Below are positions 24,528 through 31,574 of a stretch of DNA of 38,866 nt, in pieces. The notes under the pieces were generated by a model that was given only the letters and a program-made list of their open reading frames with translations, was not told the origin of the DNA and ran no database searches. Made by a program: the position numbers and the translations under genes. Source of the DNA: Candidatus Coproplasma excrementipullorum (lineage in GTDB: Bacteria; Bacillota; Clostridia; Christensenellales; Borkfalkiaceae); contig DVNU01000049.1 of assembly GCA_018714165.1 (NCBI GenBank), positions 1 to 38,866 of the forward strand. The letters are read 5' to 3'. Positions within the stretch are counted from its first letter, which is position 1; every line of letters begins with the position of its first letter.

Positions 24528-24815
24528 ATGTCACAACTTGTATGCGACCGCCCGCGCTTCGTGCGCATATCGGGCGGCAATGCGCGCCTTGCCGAAAAGC
24601 TGTTCGGCTGTCCCATGCCCTTTGGCCTGGACGGTCAGATAAATGTGGTAACGCCCGCGCCCTGCCGGGTGTGCACGGCGGGGCCGTTTGACGACTTTGA
24701 AAGTATAGCCGCAAAGACAGGCAGGGAGGGGGCAAAGCTCGCCGCCTTCAACGGCGGCGTCGTATACCCCTGCCGCAGGATATACCTGTATGACGCGTCG
24801 GAGGCTTCGCAGTGA
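24528..24815 (+). CDS. Small hypothetical protein
   Basis: A 95-residue frame with codon use like the neighbouring genes. It begins MSQLVCDRPRFVRISGGNAR and contains CPMPFGLDGQINVVTPAPC, then CTAGPFDDFESI and a C-terminal NGGVVYPCRRIYLYDASEA. Five cysteines are present and there is no signal peptide or membrane helix. I recognise no family. It is transcribed divergently from the flippase gene; a TATGTT box 6 nt before the ATG hints at another leaderless start. Its end overlaps the first box of the hairpin array by 4 nt. Confidence 0.5.
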   Translation: MSQLVCDRPRFVRISGGNARLAEKLFGCPMPFGLDGQINVVTPAPCRVCTAGPFDDFESIAAKTGREGAKLAAFNGGVVYPCRRIYLYDASEASQ

Positions 24816-25071
24816 AATGCGCGGGCATTGCCCGCGCGTGAAATTCCGCTTGCGCGGAGTGAAATACCACCTCAACCTCTCATTTTAATTGGTCATATCA
24901 AAGGTGGTGTGAAATGCAACCTTTCAGGTTGCGTTGAGGTGAGTATCTTTGCGGCATAGCCGCATAATTTATACCATAACGCACAGCGCAGCTGTGTATT
25001 TCACAAACGCGAAGCGTTTATTTCACACGCAGAAGGCGTATTTCACGCAGAGCGCCGCTCTGCATTTTCAC
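24812..25071. repeat. Array of short hairpins separated by GTGAAAT/ATTTCAC boxes
   Basis: Four GTGAAAT boxes (24812, 24838, 24859, 24909) on the left are mirrored by ATTTCAC boxes (24998, 25020, 25040) and ATTTTCAC (25064) on the right. Between them sit hairpins of different sequence: GCGCGGGC-ATT-GCCCGCGC, TCCGC-TTG-CGCGGA, GCAACC-TTTCA-GGTTGC, GCGGC-ATA-GCCGC, CACAGC-GCA-GCTGTG, AAACGC-GAA-GCGTTT, ACGC-AGAAG-GCGT and GCAGAGC-GCC-GCTCTGC. The middle has CACCTCAAC/GTTGAGGTG and CCACCT/AGGTGG as alternative stems. There is no reading frame of note. It looks like a nested palindromic, possibly mobile, element. Confidence 0.75.
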
Positions 25072-25088
25072 CAGAATGTCTGCCGCCT

Positions 25089-25110
25089 CTAACCCCTAAC
25101 CCCTAATCCC
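25089..25110. repeat. Short CTAACCC tandem repeat
   Basis: Three near-copies of a CTAACCCC unit (the last is CTAATCCC). Two related units, CCCTAACCCCTAA, occur beside the palindromic element at 29345-29357. Function unknown. Confidence 0.6.
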
Positions 25111-25184
25111 TGCATAATAACACATTCCCGTAAACTTTCATAAAATATATTAACCCAACCAACAAATTTTTACGGAGGTAAAAA

Positions 25185-25844
25185 ATGTCATTTTTTTCCA
25201 ATTTTCAGTCGTCGCAGTGTCCGGGCACGATATCGGGCAATGCGTTGAACGGATTGTGCGAAAAGGTCTGCATACAGGCACAGAAAATTTTTGACGCATG
25301 CATCAAGCAGATTCAGATCGAAAATTATACTCTCACCCTCACAGATCTCACACCCGCCAATCCTACATATCCTTTAACTTTTGTCAGCGCCCGTTCCACA
25401 ACGTCGGCAGGCACAATAACTTCCCTCTCGGTAGACCGCCTTGCAGATAAGCCGGGCTGTGCCCGCGTTCAGGCAACTATCTCCATTCCCGTAGAAGTCG
25501 CTTACACCGACGCGACCGGAGCGGAGGGGGTGGCACAGGCCACAATCTCCGTCTCTGAAGACGTCCTTCTGTTCGTCCCCGCGCCGTCCATTATGCCCTA
25601 CAGGGTCACGGCCGAAGCCTCTGCGGTGTGCGCCGAAGGCACCTTCAATTCCGACAGCGGAACCTTCACGGTCAATGCCTGCATAACTGTAATTTTAAAG
25701 ATCTCAACCGACGTGCAGATACTTCTGCCCTCTTACGGCTATTGCGCCATTCCGCCCGCTCAGGACTACTCACAGGAGGTGTGCGCAGGCTTTTTCGAAC
25801 TGCCTTTGTACCCCCAGGCAAAGTCCTGCAACAAATGTAAATAA
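25185..25844 (+). CDS. Cysteine-containing hypothetical protein
   Basis: A 219-residue protein of unknown function, without signal peptide or membrane segment. It opens with SFFSNFQSSQCPGTISGNAL, then the short helix-like motif GLCEKVCIQAQKIFDACIKQ (about 23-42). A beta-rich middle follows, with many Thr, Val and Ile, and the C-terminus has paired cysteines (CAIPP, EVCAGFF and a final SCNKCK). Conserved cysteines at both ends with a beta-sheet core suggest a secreted or structural coat-like protein, but that is inference. Start: GGAGGT 8 nt before the ATG. It is monocistronic with its own terminator. Confidence 0.75.
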   Translation: MSFFSNFQSSQCPGTISGNALNGLCEKVCIQAQKIFDACIKQIQIENYTLTLTDLTPANPTYPLTFVSARSTTSAGTITSLSVDRLADKPGCARVQATISIPVEVAYTDATGAEGVAQATISVSEDVLLFVPAPSIMPYRVTAEASAVCAEGTFNSDSGTFTVNACITVILKISTDVQILLPSYGYCAIPPAQDYSQEVCAGFFELPLYPQAKSCNKCK

Positions 25845-25857
25845 TGATAGTGCACAG

Positions 25858-25887
25858 TGCGGCGCAACCTGCGGTTGCGCCGCATTT
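25858..25887 (+). terminator. Terminator after the cysteine-containing hypothetical gene
   Basis: TGCGGCGCAACC and GGTTGCGCCGCA form a 12-bp stem with a TGC loop, followed by TTTC. The following 130 nt to the phosphoesterase gene are AT-rich and hold only its promoter. Confidence 0.75.
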
Positions 25888-26012
25888 CAGCCTGTTTCAG
25901 TGTTATTTATAGTACTATGTCACACATAATTGCCCAAATAATAAACATAATTTAATATTTTGTCTATTATTTTTTTGACTAATGAAAAACACTTTCAAAG
26001 TTCAAAAAAGTG

Positions 26013-26021
26013 TGTTACAAT
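26013..26021 (+). promoter_or_regulatory. Extended -10 promoter of the phosphoesterase gene, leaderless
   Basis: TG-T-TACAAT is an extended -10 element ending 6 nt before the ATG at 26028. A weak -35 (TTTCAA, 25993-25998) lies 17 nt upstream of the -10 box. Confidence 0.6.
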
Positions 26022-26027
26022 GTAAAT

Positions 26028-26723
26028 ATGAAAATTTTCGCCATAAGCGATCTGCATCTTTCGGGCCTTGCGGACAAGCCGATGAACATTTTCGGCAGCA
26101 ACTGGGAGGGGCATTTCGACAAGATAAAATCCGACTGGCTCTCTAAAGTCGGGGCTGAGGATGTCGTGCTCATCTGCGGCGACATCAGTTGGGGCACCAC
26201 GCTTGAGGAGGGTCTGTACGATATAAATTCCTTAAAGACTCTTCCCGGCAAAAAGGTGTTTATCCGCGGCAATCACGACTACTGGTGGAACGGCATAACC
26301 AAGCTCCGCCGCGCCGCGCCTGACGATACGTTTTATTTTCTCCAGAACGACTGCGTAAAGTTTGATAACGTCATCATCTGCGGCTCGCGCGGCTGGACTT
26401 GCCCCGGAAGTCCCGACTACACCGAACACGACGAAAAGCTGTACCTGCGCGAGGCCGAGCGCTTTAAACTGTGTTTCAAAGAGGTGGAAAAAATCAGGGA
26501 GGAGGGCGATGTGCTCATTGCGCTCATACACTACCCGCCCATGGGGCTCAAGCTTCAGCCCACGCTGTTCACACAGCTGTTCGAAGAGAACGGCGTAAAC
26601 AAAGCGGTGTTCGGTCATCTTCACGGCGATGTGTATTTTCCCTTCAGGCACGTTAAAAACGGAGTGGAGTACATTCTCACCTCGTGTGATAAGGTCGGCT
26701 TTACTTTGCAAAGAATTTTATAA
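26028..26723 (+). CDS. Calcineurin-like metallophosphoesterase
   Basis: Two-metal phosphoesterase with all five family motifs: ISDLHLSG at the N-terminus, CGDISWG, RGNHDYWW, IHYPPMG and FGHLHGDVYF. The 231-residue length and the NHDYWWNGITKLRR and YFLQND segments match a group of uncharacterised Bacillota phosphohydrolases; the substrate is unknown. I place the start at the ATG at 26028, directly before the first motif. A GTG at 26010 is in frame, but it lies in the promoter. Monocistronic. Confidence 0.9.
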   Translation: MKIFAISDLHLSGLADKPMNIFGSNWEGHFDKIKSDWLSKVGAEDVVLICGDISWGTTLEEGLYDINSLKTLPGKKVFIRGNHDYWWNGITKLRRAAPDDTFYFLQNDCVKFDNVIICGSRGWTCPGSPDYTEHDEKLYLREAERFKLCFKEVEKIREEGDVLIALIHYPPMGLKLQPTLFTQLFEENGVNKAVFGHLHGDVYFPFRHVKNGVEYILTSCDKVGFTLQRIL

Positions 26724-26740
26724 AAATTTTGCTTTTTCCC

Positions 26741-26769
26741 TTTACATTTCACCCTTTTAATGGTATACT
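26741..26769 (+). promoter_or_regulatory. Promoter of the pyr operon
   Basis: TTTACA at 26741-26746, a 17-nt spacer and TATACT at 26764-26769, extended by an upstream TGG. The start near 26776 gives a leader of about 270 nt before pyrB. Confidence 0.83.
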
Positions 26770-26775
26770 CTTTTA

Positions 26776-27035
26776 AAATATCTATGTAACCGGCGGGAAT
26801 GAAATTGGCTATTTCCAGAGCACAAAGGAATAATATTGTTGACTGACGCAAAGCGGACTTAATTATCTCTTTTATTATGTGGTAATTATTTCCGCTTTTT
26901 TTATGCGTTTCGGCGCGATATGCACTTCGCATTACGGCGTCGCGCTGTGGCAACCTTCAGTCAAATACGTCTGTATATGCCCTTCAGGTTTTCCTCGCGC
27001 TTCTTGTCCTGCTCAACTTCGAAAAATTTAAATTT
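26776..27035 (+). promoter_or_regulatory. Attenuator-like leader of the pyr operon
   Basis: The long untranslated leader contains an intrinsic terminator (26850-26902) and a second hairpin, GCGCGA...TCGCGC (26913-26945), with an inner ATGC/GCAT stem. TTGACTG (26839-26845) is complementary to CAGTCAA (26958-26964), so the terminator is bracketed by a possible alternative pairing. TTTCCAGAGCACAAAGGAA (from 26812) resembles only loosely the CCAGAG core of PyrR-binding sites. Pyrimidine-dependent attenuation is likely by analogy with other Bacillota pyr operons, but no pyrR gene is in view. Confidence 0.55.
26850..26902 (+). terminator. Leader terminator of the pyr operon
   Basis: AAAGCGGA pairs with TCCGCTTT and the stem continues through TAATTA/TAATTA, with a run of T after it. 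It lies between the promoter and pyrB, so it must be regulated or leaky. Confidence 0.75.
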
Positions 27036-27049
27036 AAGGATAAACAACA

Positions 27050-27982
27050 ATGCTCAAATCAAAAGATCTGCTGGGGCTTCGCGATATCACCCCGCAGGAG
27101 ATTACGGAGATTTTAGACCTGGCCGCCTCGTACAAACAGCAGGTTAAGTCGGGTCACAAAAAGTTTTCAGACCTTTCGGGTAAGACTTTAGTCACGCTTT
27201 TCTATGAAAACAGCACGCGCACCCGCACGTCGTTCGAGCTAGCGGGCAAGTATTTAGGCGCTCACGAGGTCAACATCTCGGCCTCGTCCAGCTCCGTGCA
27301 GAAGGGTGAAACGCTTATCGACACGGGCAAAACGCTCGACGCATTGCAGACCGACTTCATCGCCATCCGCCATCCCATGGCGGGCGCGCCCCATCTGCTT
27401 GCAAAAACGGTAAAGGCCTCCGTCCTCAACGGCGGCGACGGCATGAACGAGCACCCCACCCAGGCCCTCCTGGATATGCTCACCATGCGCGAAACCTTCG
27501 GCTCGCTCACAGTCCTCAAGGTCGCCATTCTCGGCGATATCAAGCACAGCCGCGTGGCCAAGTCCAACCTCTTCGGCCTGACCAAGATGGGCGCCCAGGT
27601 TTGGGTATACGCCCCCAAAACGCTCATACCTTCGGGCTTCGATAAACTGGGCGCGCACATTGCCAAGTCGCGCGAGGAGGCCATCGACAGCGCAAACGTA
27701 GTCATGGGCCTGCGAATCCAGCTCGAACGCCAGTCCGGCGGGCTGTTCCCTTCGCTTTCGGAGTACTCGCAGTTCTACGGCGTAAAGGACAGTATGTTAA
27801 AACTCGCCTCGCCCAACGCCATAGTCATGCACCCCGGCCCCGTCAACCGCGGCATAGAGCTCACGCCCACCTTAATAGACGGCGACCAGAGCAGGATTGA
27901 AGATCAGGTTACGTCGGGTCTGTGCGTGCGCATGGCCGCGCTTAAACTTTTAATGCAGTACAGGGAGAGCAACAACCTATGA
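27050..27982 (+). CDS. pyrB: Aspartate carbamoyltransferase catalytic subunit
   Basis: Condenses carbamoyl phosphate with aspartate, the committed step of pyrimidine synthesis. STRTRTSFELAGKYLG (about 52-67) is the carbamoyl-phosphate site, and HPTQALLDMLTMRE is the second family signature. PGPVNRGIEL carries the 230s-loop-like aspartate-binding region. The 310-residue length fits. AAGGA precedes the ATG. No pyrI regulatory gene is present, as in Bacillus-type operons, so control probably lies in the RNA leader. It overlaps pyrC by 4 nt. Confidence 0.96.
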   Translation: MLKSKDLLGLRDITPQEITEILDLAASYKQQVKSGHKKFSDLSGKTLVTLFYENSTRTRTSFELAGKYLGAHEVNISASSSSVQKGETLIDTGKTLDALQTDFIAIRHPMAGAPHLLAKTVKASVLNGGDGMNEHPTQALLDMLTMRETFGSLTVLKVAILGDIKHSRVAKSNLFGLTKMGAQVWVYAPKTLIPSGFDKLGAHIAKSREEAIDSANVVMGLRIQLERQSGGLFPSLSEYSQFYGVKDSMLKLASPNAIVMHPGPVNRGIELTPTLIDGDQSRIEDQVTSGLCVRMAALKLLMQYRESNNL

Positions 27983-29256
27983 AAACGCTAATAAGAAACG
28001 GCAGCGTGGTCTTAAAGGACAGCGTCAAAAAGGCCGACATTCTCATCGAAGATGACAGGATAATTGCAATCGGCGGCAACATTTCGGTTGCCGACAATAT
28101 AATAGATGCCACAGGCAAGACGGTCATTCCGGGCATAATAGATATGCACGTGCATCTCCGCGAGCCCGGCTTCGAGGGCAAGGAGGACATTGCCTCCGGT
28201 TCCCTCGCCGCGGTGGCGGGGGGCGTGACGCAGGTCTGCTGTATGCCAAACACCAACCCCGTGTGCGACAACGCCGTTGTCGTCAACTACATCATAAACA
28301 GGGCGAAGGAGGTTGACCTCTGCAAAGTCCGTCCCATCGGCGCCATAACGCGCGGCGAGGCAGGTGAAAGCCTTGCCGACATAGGCAAAATGGCCAAGGC
28401 GGGCGCCGTTGCTCTCTCTGACGACGGCAAGTCGGTAATGAACTCCAACATAATGCGCCTTGCAATGGAGTACGCCTCCGACTTCAACTTAAAGTGTCTG
28501 TGCCACTGCGAGGATACAACGCTTGTCGACGGCGGCGTGGTAAACGAGGGCTACAACTCCACGGTAAGCGGCCTCAAGGGCCAGCTTCGCGCCGTAGAGG
28601 ACATTATGATCTCCCGCGATATCTGCCTGGCGCAGAGCCTCGACCTTCCCGTTCACATCTGCCATGTGTCCACCTGGTCGGGCGTGGAGATAATCCGCTC
28701 GGCAAAGAAAAACGGCGTAAAAGTTACGGCGGAAACCTGCCCGCACTACTTTATCTTAACCGATGATATAATTACGGATTTCGACACATATACAAAAGTA
28801 AGCCCGCCCGTAAGGGAGGAGCGCGACCGCCAGGCCATAATCGAGGGCTTGAAGGACGGCACGCTCGACTGCATAGTCACCGACCACGCGCCCCACTCAA
28901 AGAAGGATAAAGAGGTGGAATACAACCTCGCCGCCTTCGGTATGAGCGGAATTGAGACGAGCTTTGCGCTCAGCTACACCTATCTTGTAAAGAGCGGCAT
29001 AATGACTCTTCCCCAATTAATGGGCAAGATGAGCTACAATCCCGCGCATGTCCTCGGCCTTGAGGGCGGGGAGATCAGGGTGGGCGGCGTTGCCGATCTG
29101 GCCATAGTCGACCTCGACGCTAGTTACGAAATAGACGGCAACAAGTTCTACTCCAAGGGCAAAAACACGCCCTTCAACGGTTACAAGGTCTACGGCAGAG
29201 TAGAAAAGACGCTTGTCGACGGCAAAGTCAAATTCGATTTAAGCAAAATGCAGTAA
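27979..29256 (+). CDS. pyrC: Dihydroorotase, multifunctional-complex type
   Basis: Zinc amidohydrolase that cyclises carbamoyl-aspartate to dihydroorotate. DMHVHLREPGFEGKEDI holds the first metal histidines. CMPNTNPVCDN, CHCEDTTL, HICHVSTW and IVTDHAPHSKKDKE follow in the class I order and give the other metal and catalytic residues. 425 residues. ATGA overlap with pyrB and GGGAG upstream indicate coupled translation. The next gene is 139 nt away, across a palindromic repeat. Confidence 0.96.
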   Translation: MKTLIRNGSVVLKDSVKKADILIEDDRIIAIGGNISVADNIIDATGKTVIPGIIDMHVHLREPGFEGKEDIASGSLAAVAGGVTQVCCMPNTNPVCDNAVVVNYIINRAKEVDLCKVRPIGAITRGEAGESLADIGKMAKAGAVALSDDGKSVMNSNIMRLAMEYASDFNLKCLCHCEDTTLVDGGVVNEGYNSTVSGLKGQLRAVEDIMISRDICLAQSLDLPVHICHVSTWSGVEIIRSAKKNGVKVTAETCPHYFILTDDIITDFDTYTKVSPPVREERDRQAIIEGLKDGTLDCIVTDHAPHSKKDKEVEYNLAAFGMSGIETSFALSYTYLVKSGIMTLPQLMGKMSYNPAHVLGLEGGEIRVGGVADLAIVDLDASYEIDGNKFYSKGKNTPFNGYKVYGRVEKTLVDGKVKFDLSKMQ

Positions 29257-29272
29257 ATATTTTGCTCCGCAG

Positions 29273-29337
29273 TATTCCCTTTGTCATTTCGACCGTAGCG
29301 GAGAAATCTCGTCGCATAGCGACGGACAAAGGGAATA
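29273..29337. repeat. Palindromic repeat element in the pyr operon
   Basis: TATTCCCTTTGTC (29273-29285) and GACAAAGGGAATA (29325-29337) are perfect 13-bp inverted ends. Inside are the TTTCGACCGTAGCGGAGAAATC block and the hairpin CGTCGC-ATA-GCGACG. It resembles a dispersed REP/MITE-like element inserted between pyrC and pyrF. It is followed by a short CCCTAACCCCTAA stretch. As the pyr genes continue downstream, it is probably transcribed. Confidence 0.7.
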
Positions 29338-29383
29338 ATCGCCATCCCTAACCCCTAAAACATTAAATAAATATAATAAATAC

Positions 29384-29419
29384 AAGGGTATTATTATGAT
29401 AAAGGGTATTATTATGATA
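29384..29419 (+). repeat. 18-bp tandem duplication of the pyrF start region
   Basis: AAGGGTATTATTATGATA occurs twice head to tail (29384-29401 and 29402-29419). Each copy carries a Shine-Dalgarno-like AAGGG and an ATG. The unit is 18 bp, so both ATGs are in the pyrF frame. Confidence 0.9.
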
Positions 29420-30328
29420 GATAAACTTATTGAAAGGATAGTTGAATTACAAAACCCCACCTGTGTGGGACTGGACACCGACTTTTCGTATCTCCCCGAA
29501 GAGCTGAGGGAGGGTATAGCCACATTCGAGGGCGTCGCCGAGGGCCTCATCGAGTTCAATATGAACATCATCGATAAGGTCTGCGACATCGTTCCCGCCG
29601 TAAAAGTTCAGGTGGCCTACTACGAACAATACGGCTACGAGGGTCTGCGCGCCTTCGACTACACCGTCAACTACGCCACGGGCAGGGGAATGTATGTAAT
29701 TGCCGACTGCAAGCGCAACGACATCGGCTCCACGGCTTCCTGCTATTCCAAGGCCTACCTTGGCAAGACGGACATCAACGGCAAAAAGATTAAGGCCTTC
29801 CCTGCCGATATGCTCACCGTAAACGGCTACCTCGGCACCGACGGCATCGCACCCTTTGTAGAGGACTGCAAAAAGAACAACAAGGGCATCTTCGTCCTCG
29901 TCAAGACCTCCAACCCCTCGTCGGGCGAGCTTCAGAACTTAAAGCTCGAAAACGGCAGGTACATCTACGAACAGATGGGTCAGCTTGTCGAAGAGTGGGG
30001 CAAGGATACGATTGGCAAGTACGGCTATTCCGATGTCGGCGCGGTCGTGGGTGCAACCCATCCGGAGGAGGCGGCTAACCTTCGTTCACAGCTCAAAAAC
30101 ACCTTCTTCTTAATCCCCGGCTACGGCGCGCAGGGCGGCAATGCACAGATGCTCAAGTGTTGCTTTGACGAGCGCGGCCTGGGCGGCATAGTCAACAATT
30201 CGCGCGGAATAATCTGCGCATACAAAAAGCCTCAGTACAGCGGCATGACTTATGCCGAGGCGGCCCGCGCGGCCTGCATAGATATGCAGCAGGATCTTGC
30301 CTCTGCAATAGGTAAAATGGGCAGATGA
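29414..30328 (+). CDS. pyrF: Orotidine 5'-phosphate decarboxylase
   Basis: Decarboxylates OMP to UMP. CVGLDTDFSYLP opens the barrel and VIADCKRNDIGSTA carries the Asp-x-Lys-x-x-Asp catalytic set. NGYLGTDGIAPF, VLVKTSNPSSGELQ and LIPGYGAQGGN are typical of the roughly 300-residue PyrF subgroup rather than the short Bacillus form. I use the second ATG (29414), which matches the usual family N-terminus; the ATG at 29396, created by the duplication, would add six residues. ATGA overlap with pyrK. Confidence 0.95.
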   Translation: MIDKLIERIVELQNPTCVGLDTDFSYLPEELREGIATFEGVAEGLIEFNMNIIDKVCDIVPAVKVQVAYYEQYGYEGLRAFDYTVNYATGRGMYVIADCKRNDIGSTASCYSKAYLGKTDINGKKIKAFPADMLTVNGYLGTDGIAPFVEDCKKNNKGIFVLVKTSNPSSGELQNLKLENGRYIYEQMGQLVEEWGKDTIGKYGYSDVGAVVGATHPEEAANLRSQLKNTFFLIPGYGAQGGNAQMLKCCFDERGLGGIVNNSRGIICAYKKPQYSGMTYAEAARAACIDMQQDLASAIGKMGR

Positions 30329-31086
30329 AAGAACTCGTTTCAATTGTAAAGAACAATAAACAGCTTGCCCGCGGCATCTATGCCATGACTGTCACCCTCC
30401 CCGAAGAGGTGCCCGTCAGGGGCGGCCAGTTTTTAAATATCTCCACGGGCAACCCCGCCCACCTTTTAAAGCGCCCCTTCGGCATAATGAGGAAGGAGGG
30501 GTGCGATGTCACATTCTGCTATCAGCTAAAGGGCGAGGGCACAGTTTGTCTCTCCAACGCCAAGGCCGGCGATAAGCTTGCGGTAACCCTTCCCCTAGGC
30601 AACGGCTTTGATATCCCCCAAAGCGCGCAAAAGGTCGCGGTAGTCGGCGGCGGTGTGGGCATCTTCCCTCTTCTGTCCGTCATCGAAAGCGTTAAGGGCA
30701 AGCAATACTATTCCTACATAGGTTTCCGCGGCGCCGAATACGCCTGCCTTACTGATGATTTCAAGGCGGCCAGCAAAAAGCTGACAATCGTCACGGACGA
30801 CGGCTCCATAGGTGCAAAGACAAACGCCGTCTCGGCATTTTTGTGCGAGTACGAAGAGGTAAAGCCCGACCTCATAATCTCCTGCGGCCCGCCCGTAATG
30901 CTCCGCGCGCTAAAGGCGCAGTTGAAGGAGAGGGGCATTTCAACTCCCTGCCTTGTCTCCCTGGAGGAGCGTATGGGATGCGGCATAGGCGCCTGCCTCG
31001 TCTGCGTGTGCGGTAAGAGTGACGGCACCAATGCCCGCGTCTGCAAGGACGGCCCCGTATTTGATATCAATGAGGTCGAAATTTGA
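30325..31086 (+). CDS. pyrK: Dihydroorotate dehydrogenase electron transfer subunit
   Basis: FAD and [2Fe-2S] subunit that links the PyrD reaction to NAD. An N-terminal ferredoxin-reductase-like beta barrel holds HLLKRPFGIM for FAD. VAVVGGGVGIFPLLSV is the nucleotide-binding loop, and CGPPVMLRAL is a reductase signature. EERMGCGIGACLVCVC with a later RVCKDGP binds the [2Fe-2S] cluster. 253 residues, normal length. In the standard order pyrD would follow directly; here an AT-rich gene intervenes. Confidence 0.95.
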   Translation: MKELVSIVKNNKQLARGIYAMTVTLPEEVPVRGGQFLNISTGNPAHLLKRPFGIMRKEGCDVTFCYQLKGEGTVCLSNAKAGDKLAVTLPLGNGFDIPQSAQKVAVVGGGVGIFPLLSVIESVKGKQYYSYIGFRGAEYACLTDDFKAASKKLTIVTDDGSIGAKTNAVSAFLCEYEEVKPDLIISCGPPVMLRALKAQLKERGISTPCLVSLEERMGCGIGACLVCVCGKSDGTNARVCKDGPVFDINEVEI

Positions 31087-31565
31087 TTGATGAAATTATT
31101 GCTTTGAAAAGTAAAGCAAGAATTACTTTAATGTTTATATTAATGCCTATAGTTGTGGCATTTTTAGTTGCATGGGCAGTGATGCTTATAATTCTTAGTC
31201 TTGATCAACAGCTCGCTGAACAGCTCGGCACTCCGCCGCTTTGGGTCACCATTTTATATTTTGCTTTTGGCTTTTTTATTCTCGCTTTGGGTATAATTTT
31301 TATGATTGGGTATTTTCGTTTGCCAAAAGTTCTTATTTACAGGAGTGGGGACCAAATCAACTTTTGCGGAAAATTTTATAAAATAAGCGATATAGATAAA
31401 ATTGACTTCAAAGAAGTCTATTATGCCGCTATTCCATTGAGCACAATAAAGATTATTTTAAAGGACGGTACGGTTCTCAAAAACAAATATATTGCCGATA
31501 CGTTTGCAGTCAATCAAAAATTGATGGAAATATTGTTTGTTTATAAAGAAATGAGGAATAAATAA
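31083..31565 (+). CDS. Small membrane protein of unknown function within the pyr operon
   Basis: A 160-residue protein. It has two membrane helices (about 15-40 and 57-82) and a C-terminal cytoplasmic part of about 75 residues that looks beta-rich, PH-domain-like (KVLIYRSGDQINFCGKFYKI, IDKIDFKEV, TIKIILKDGTVLKN). The start is a TTG overlapping the pyrK stop (TTGA), with GAGGT 6 nt upstream. Base use is clearly more AT-rich than in the surrounding pyr genes. It separates pyrK from pyrD, whose products form one enzyme, so it looks like an insertion. No pyrimidine role can be claimed. Confidence 0.7.
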   Translation: MIDEIIALKSKARITLMFILMPIVVAFLVAWAVMLIILSLDQQLAEQLGTPPLWVTILYFAFGFFILALGIIFMIGYFRLPKVLIYRSGDQINFCGKFYKISDIDKIDFKEVYYAAIPLSTIKIILKDGTVLKNKYIADTFAVNQKLMEILFVYKEMRNK

Positions 31566-31574
31566 TTAAATAAA

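Noticed and set aside
24812-25071. CRISPR array
   Set aside because: The repeated boxes are only 7 nt, change orientation halfway, and the parts between them are self-complementary hairpins of different length. No cas genes are present.
26812-26830. PyrR-binding anti-antiterminator in the pyr leader
   Set aside because: Only the CCAGAG core matches; the AGGCU side and the required stem are missing, so I do not call it.
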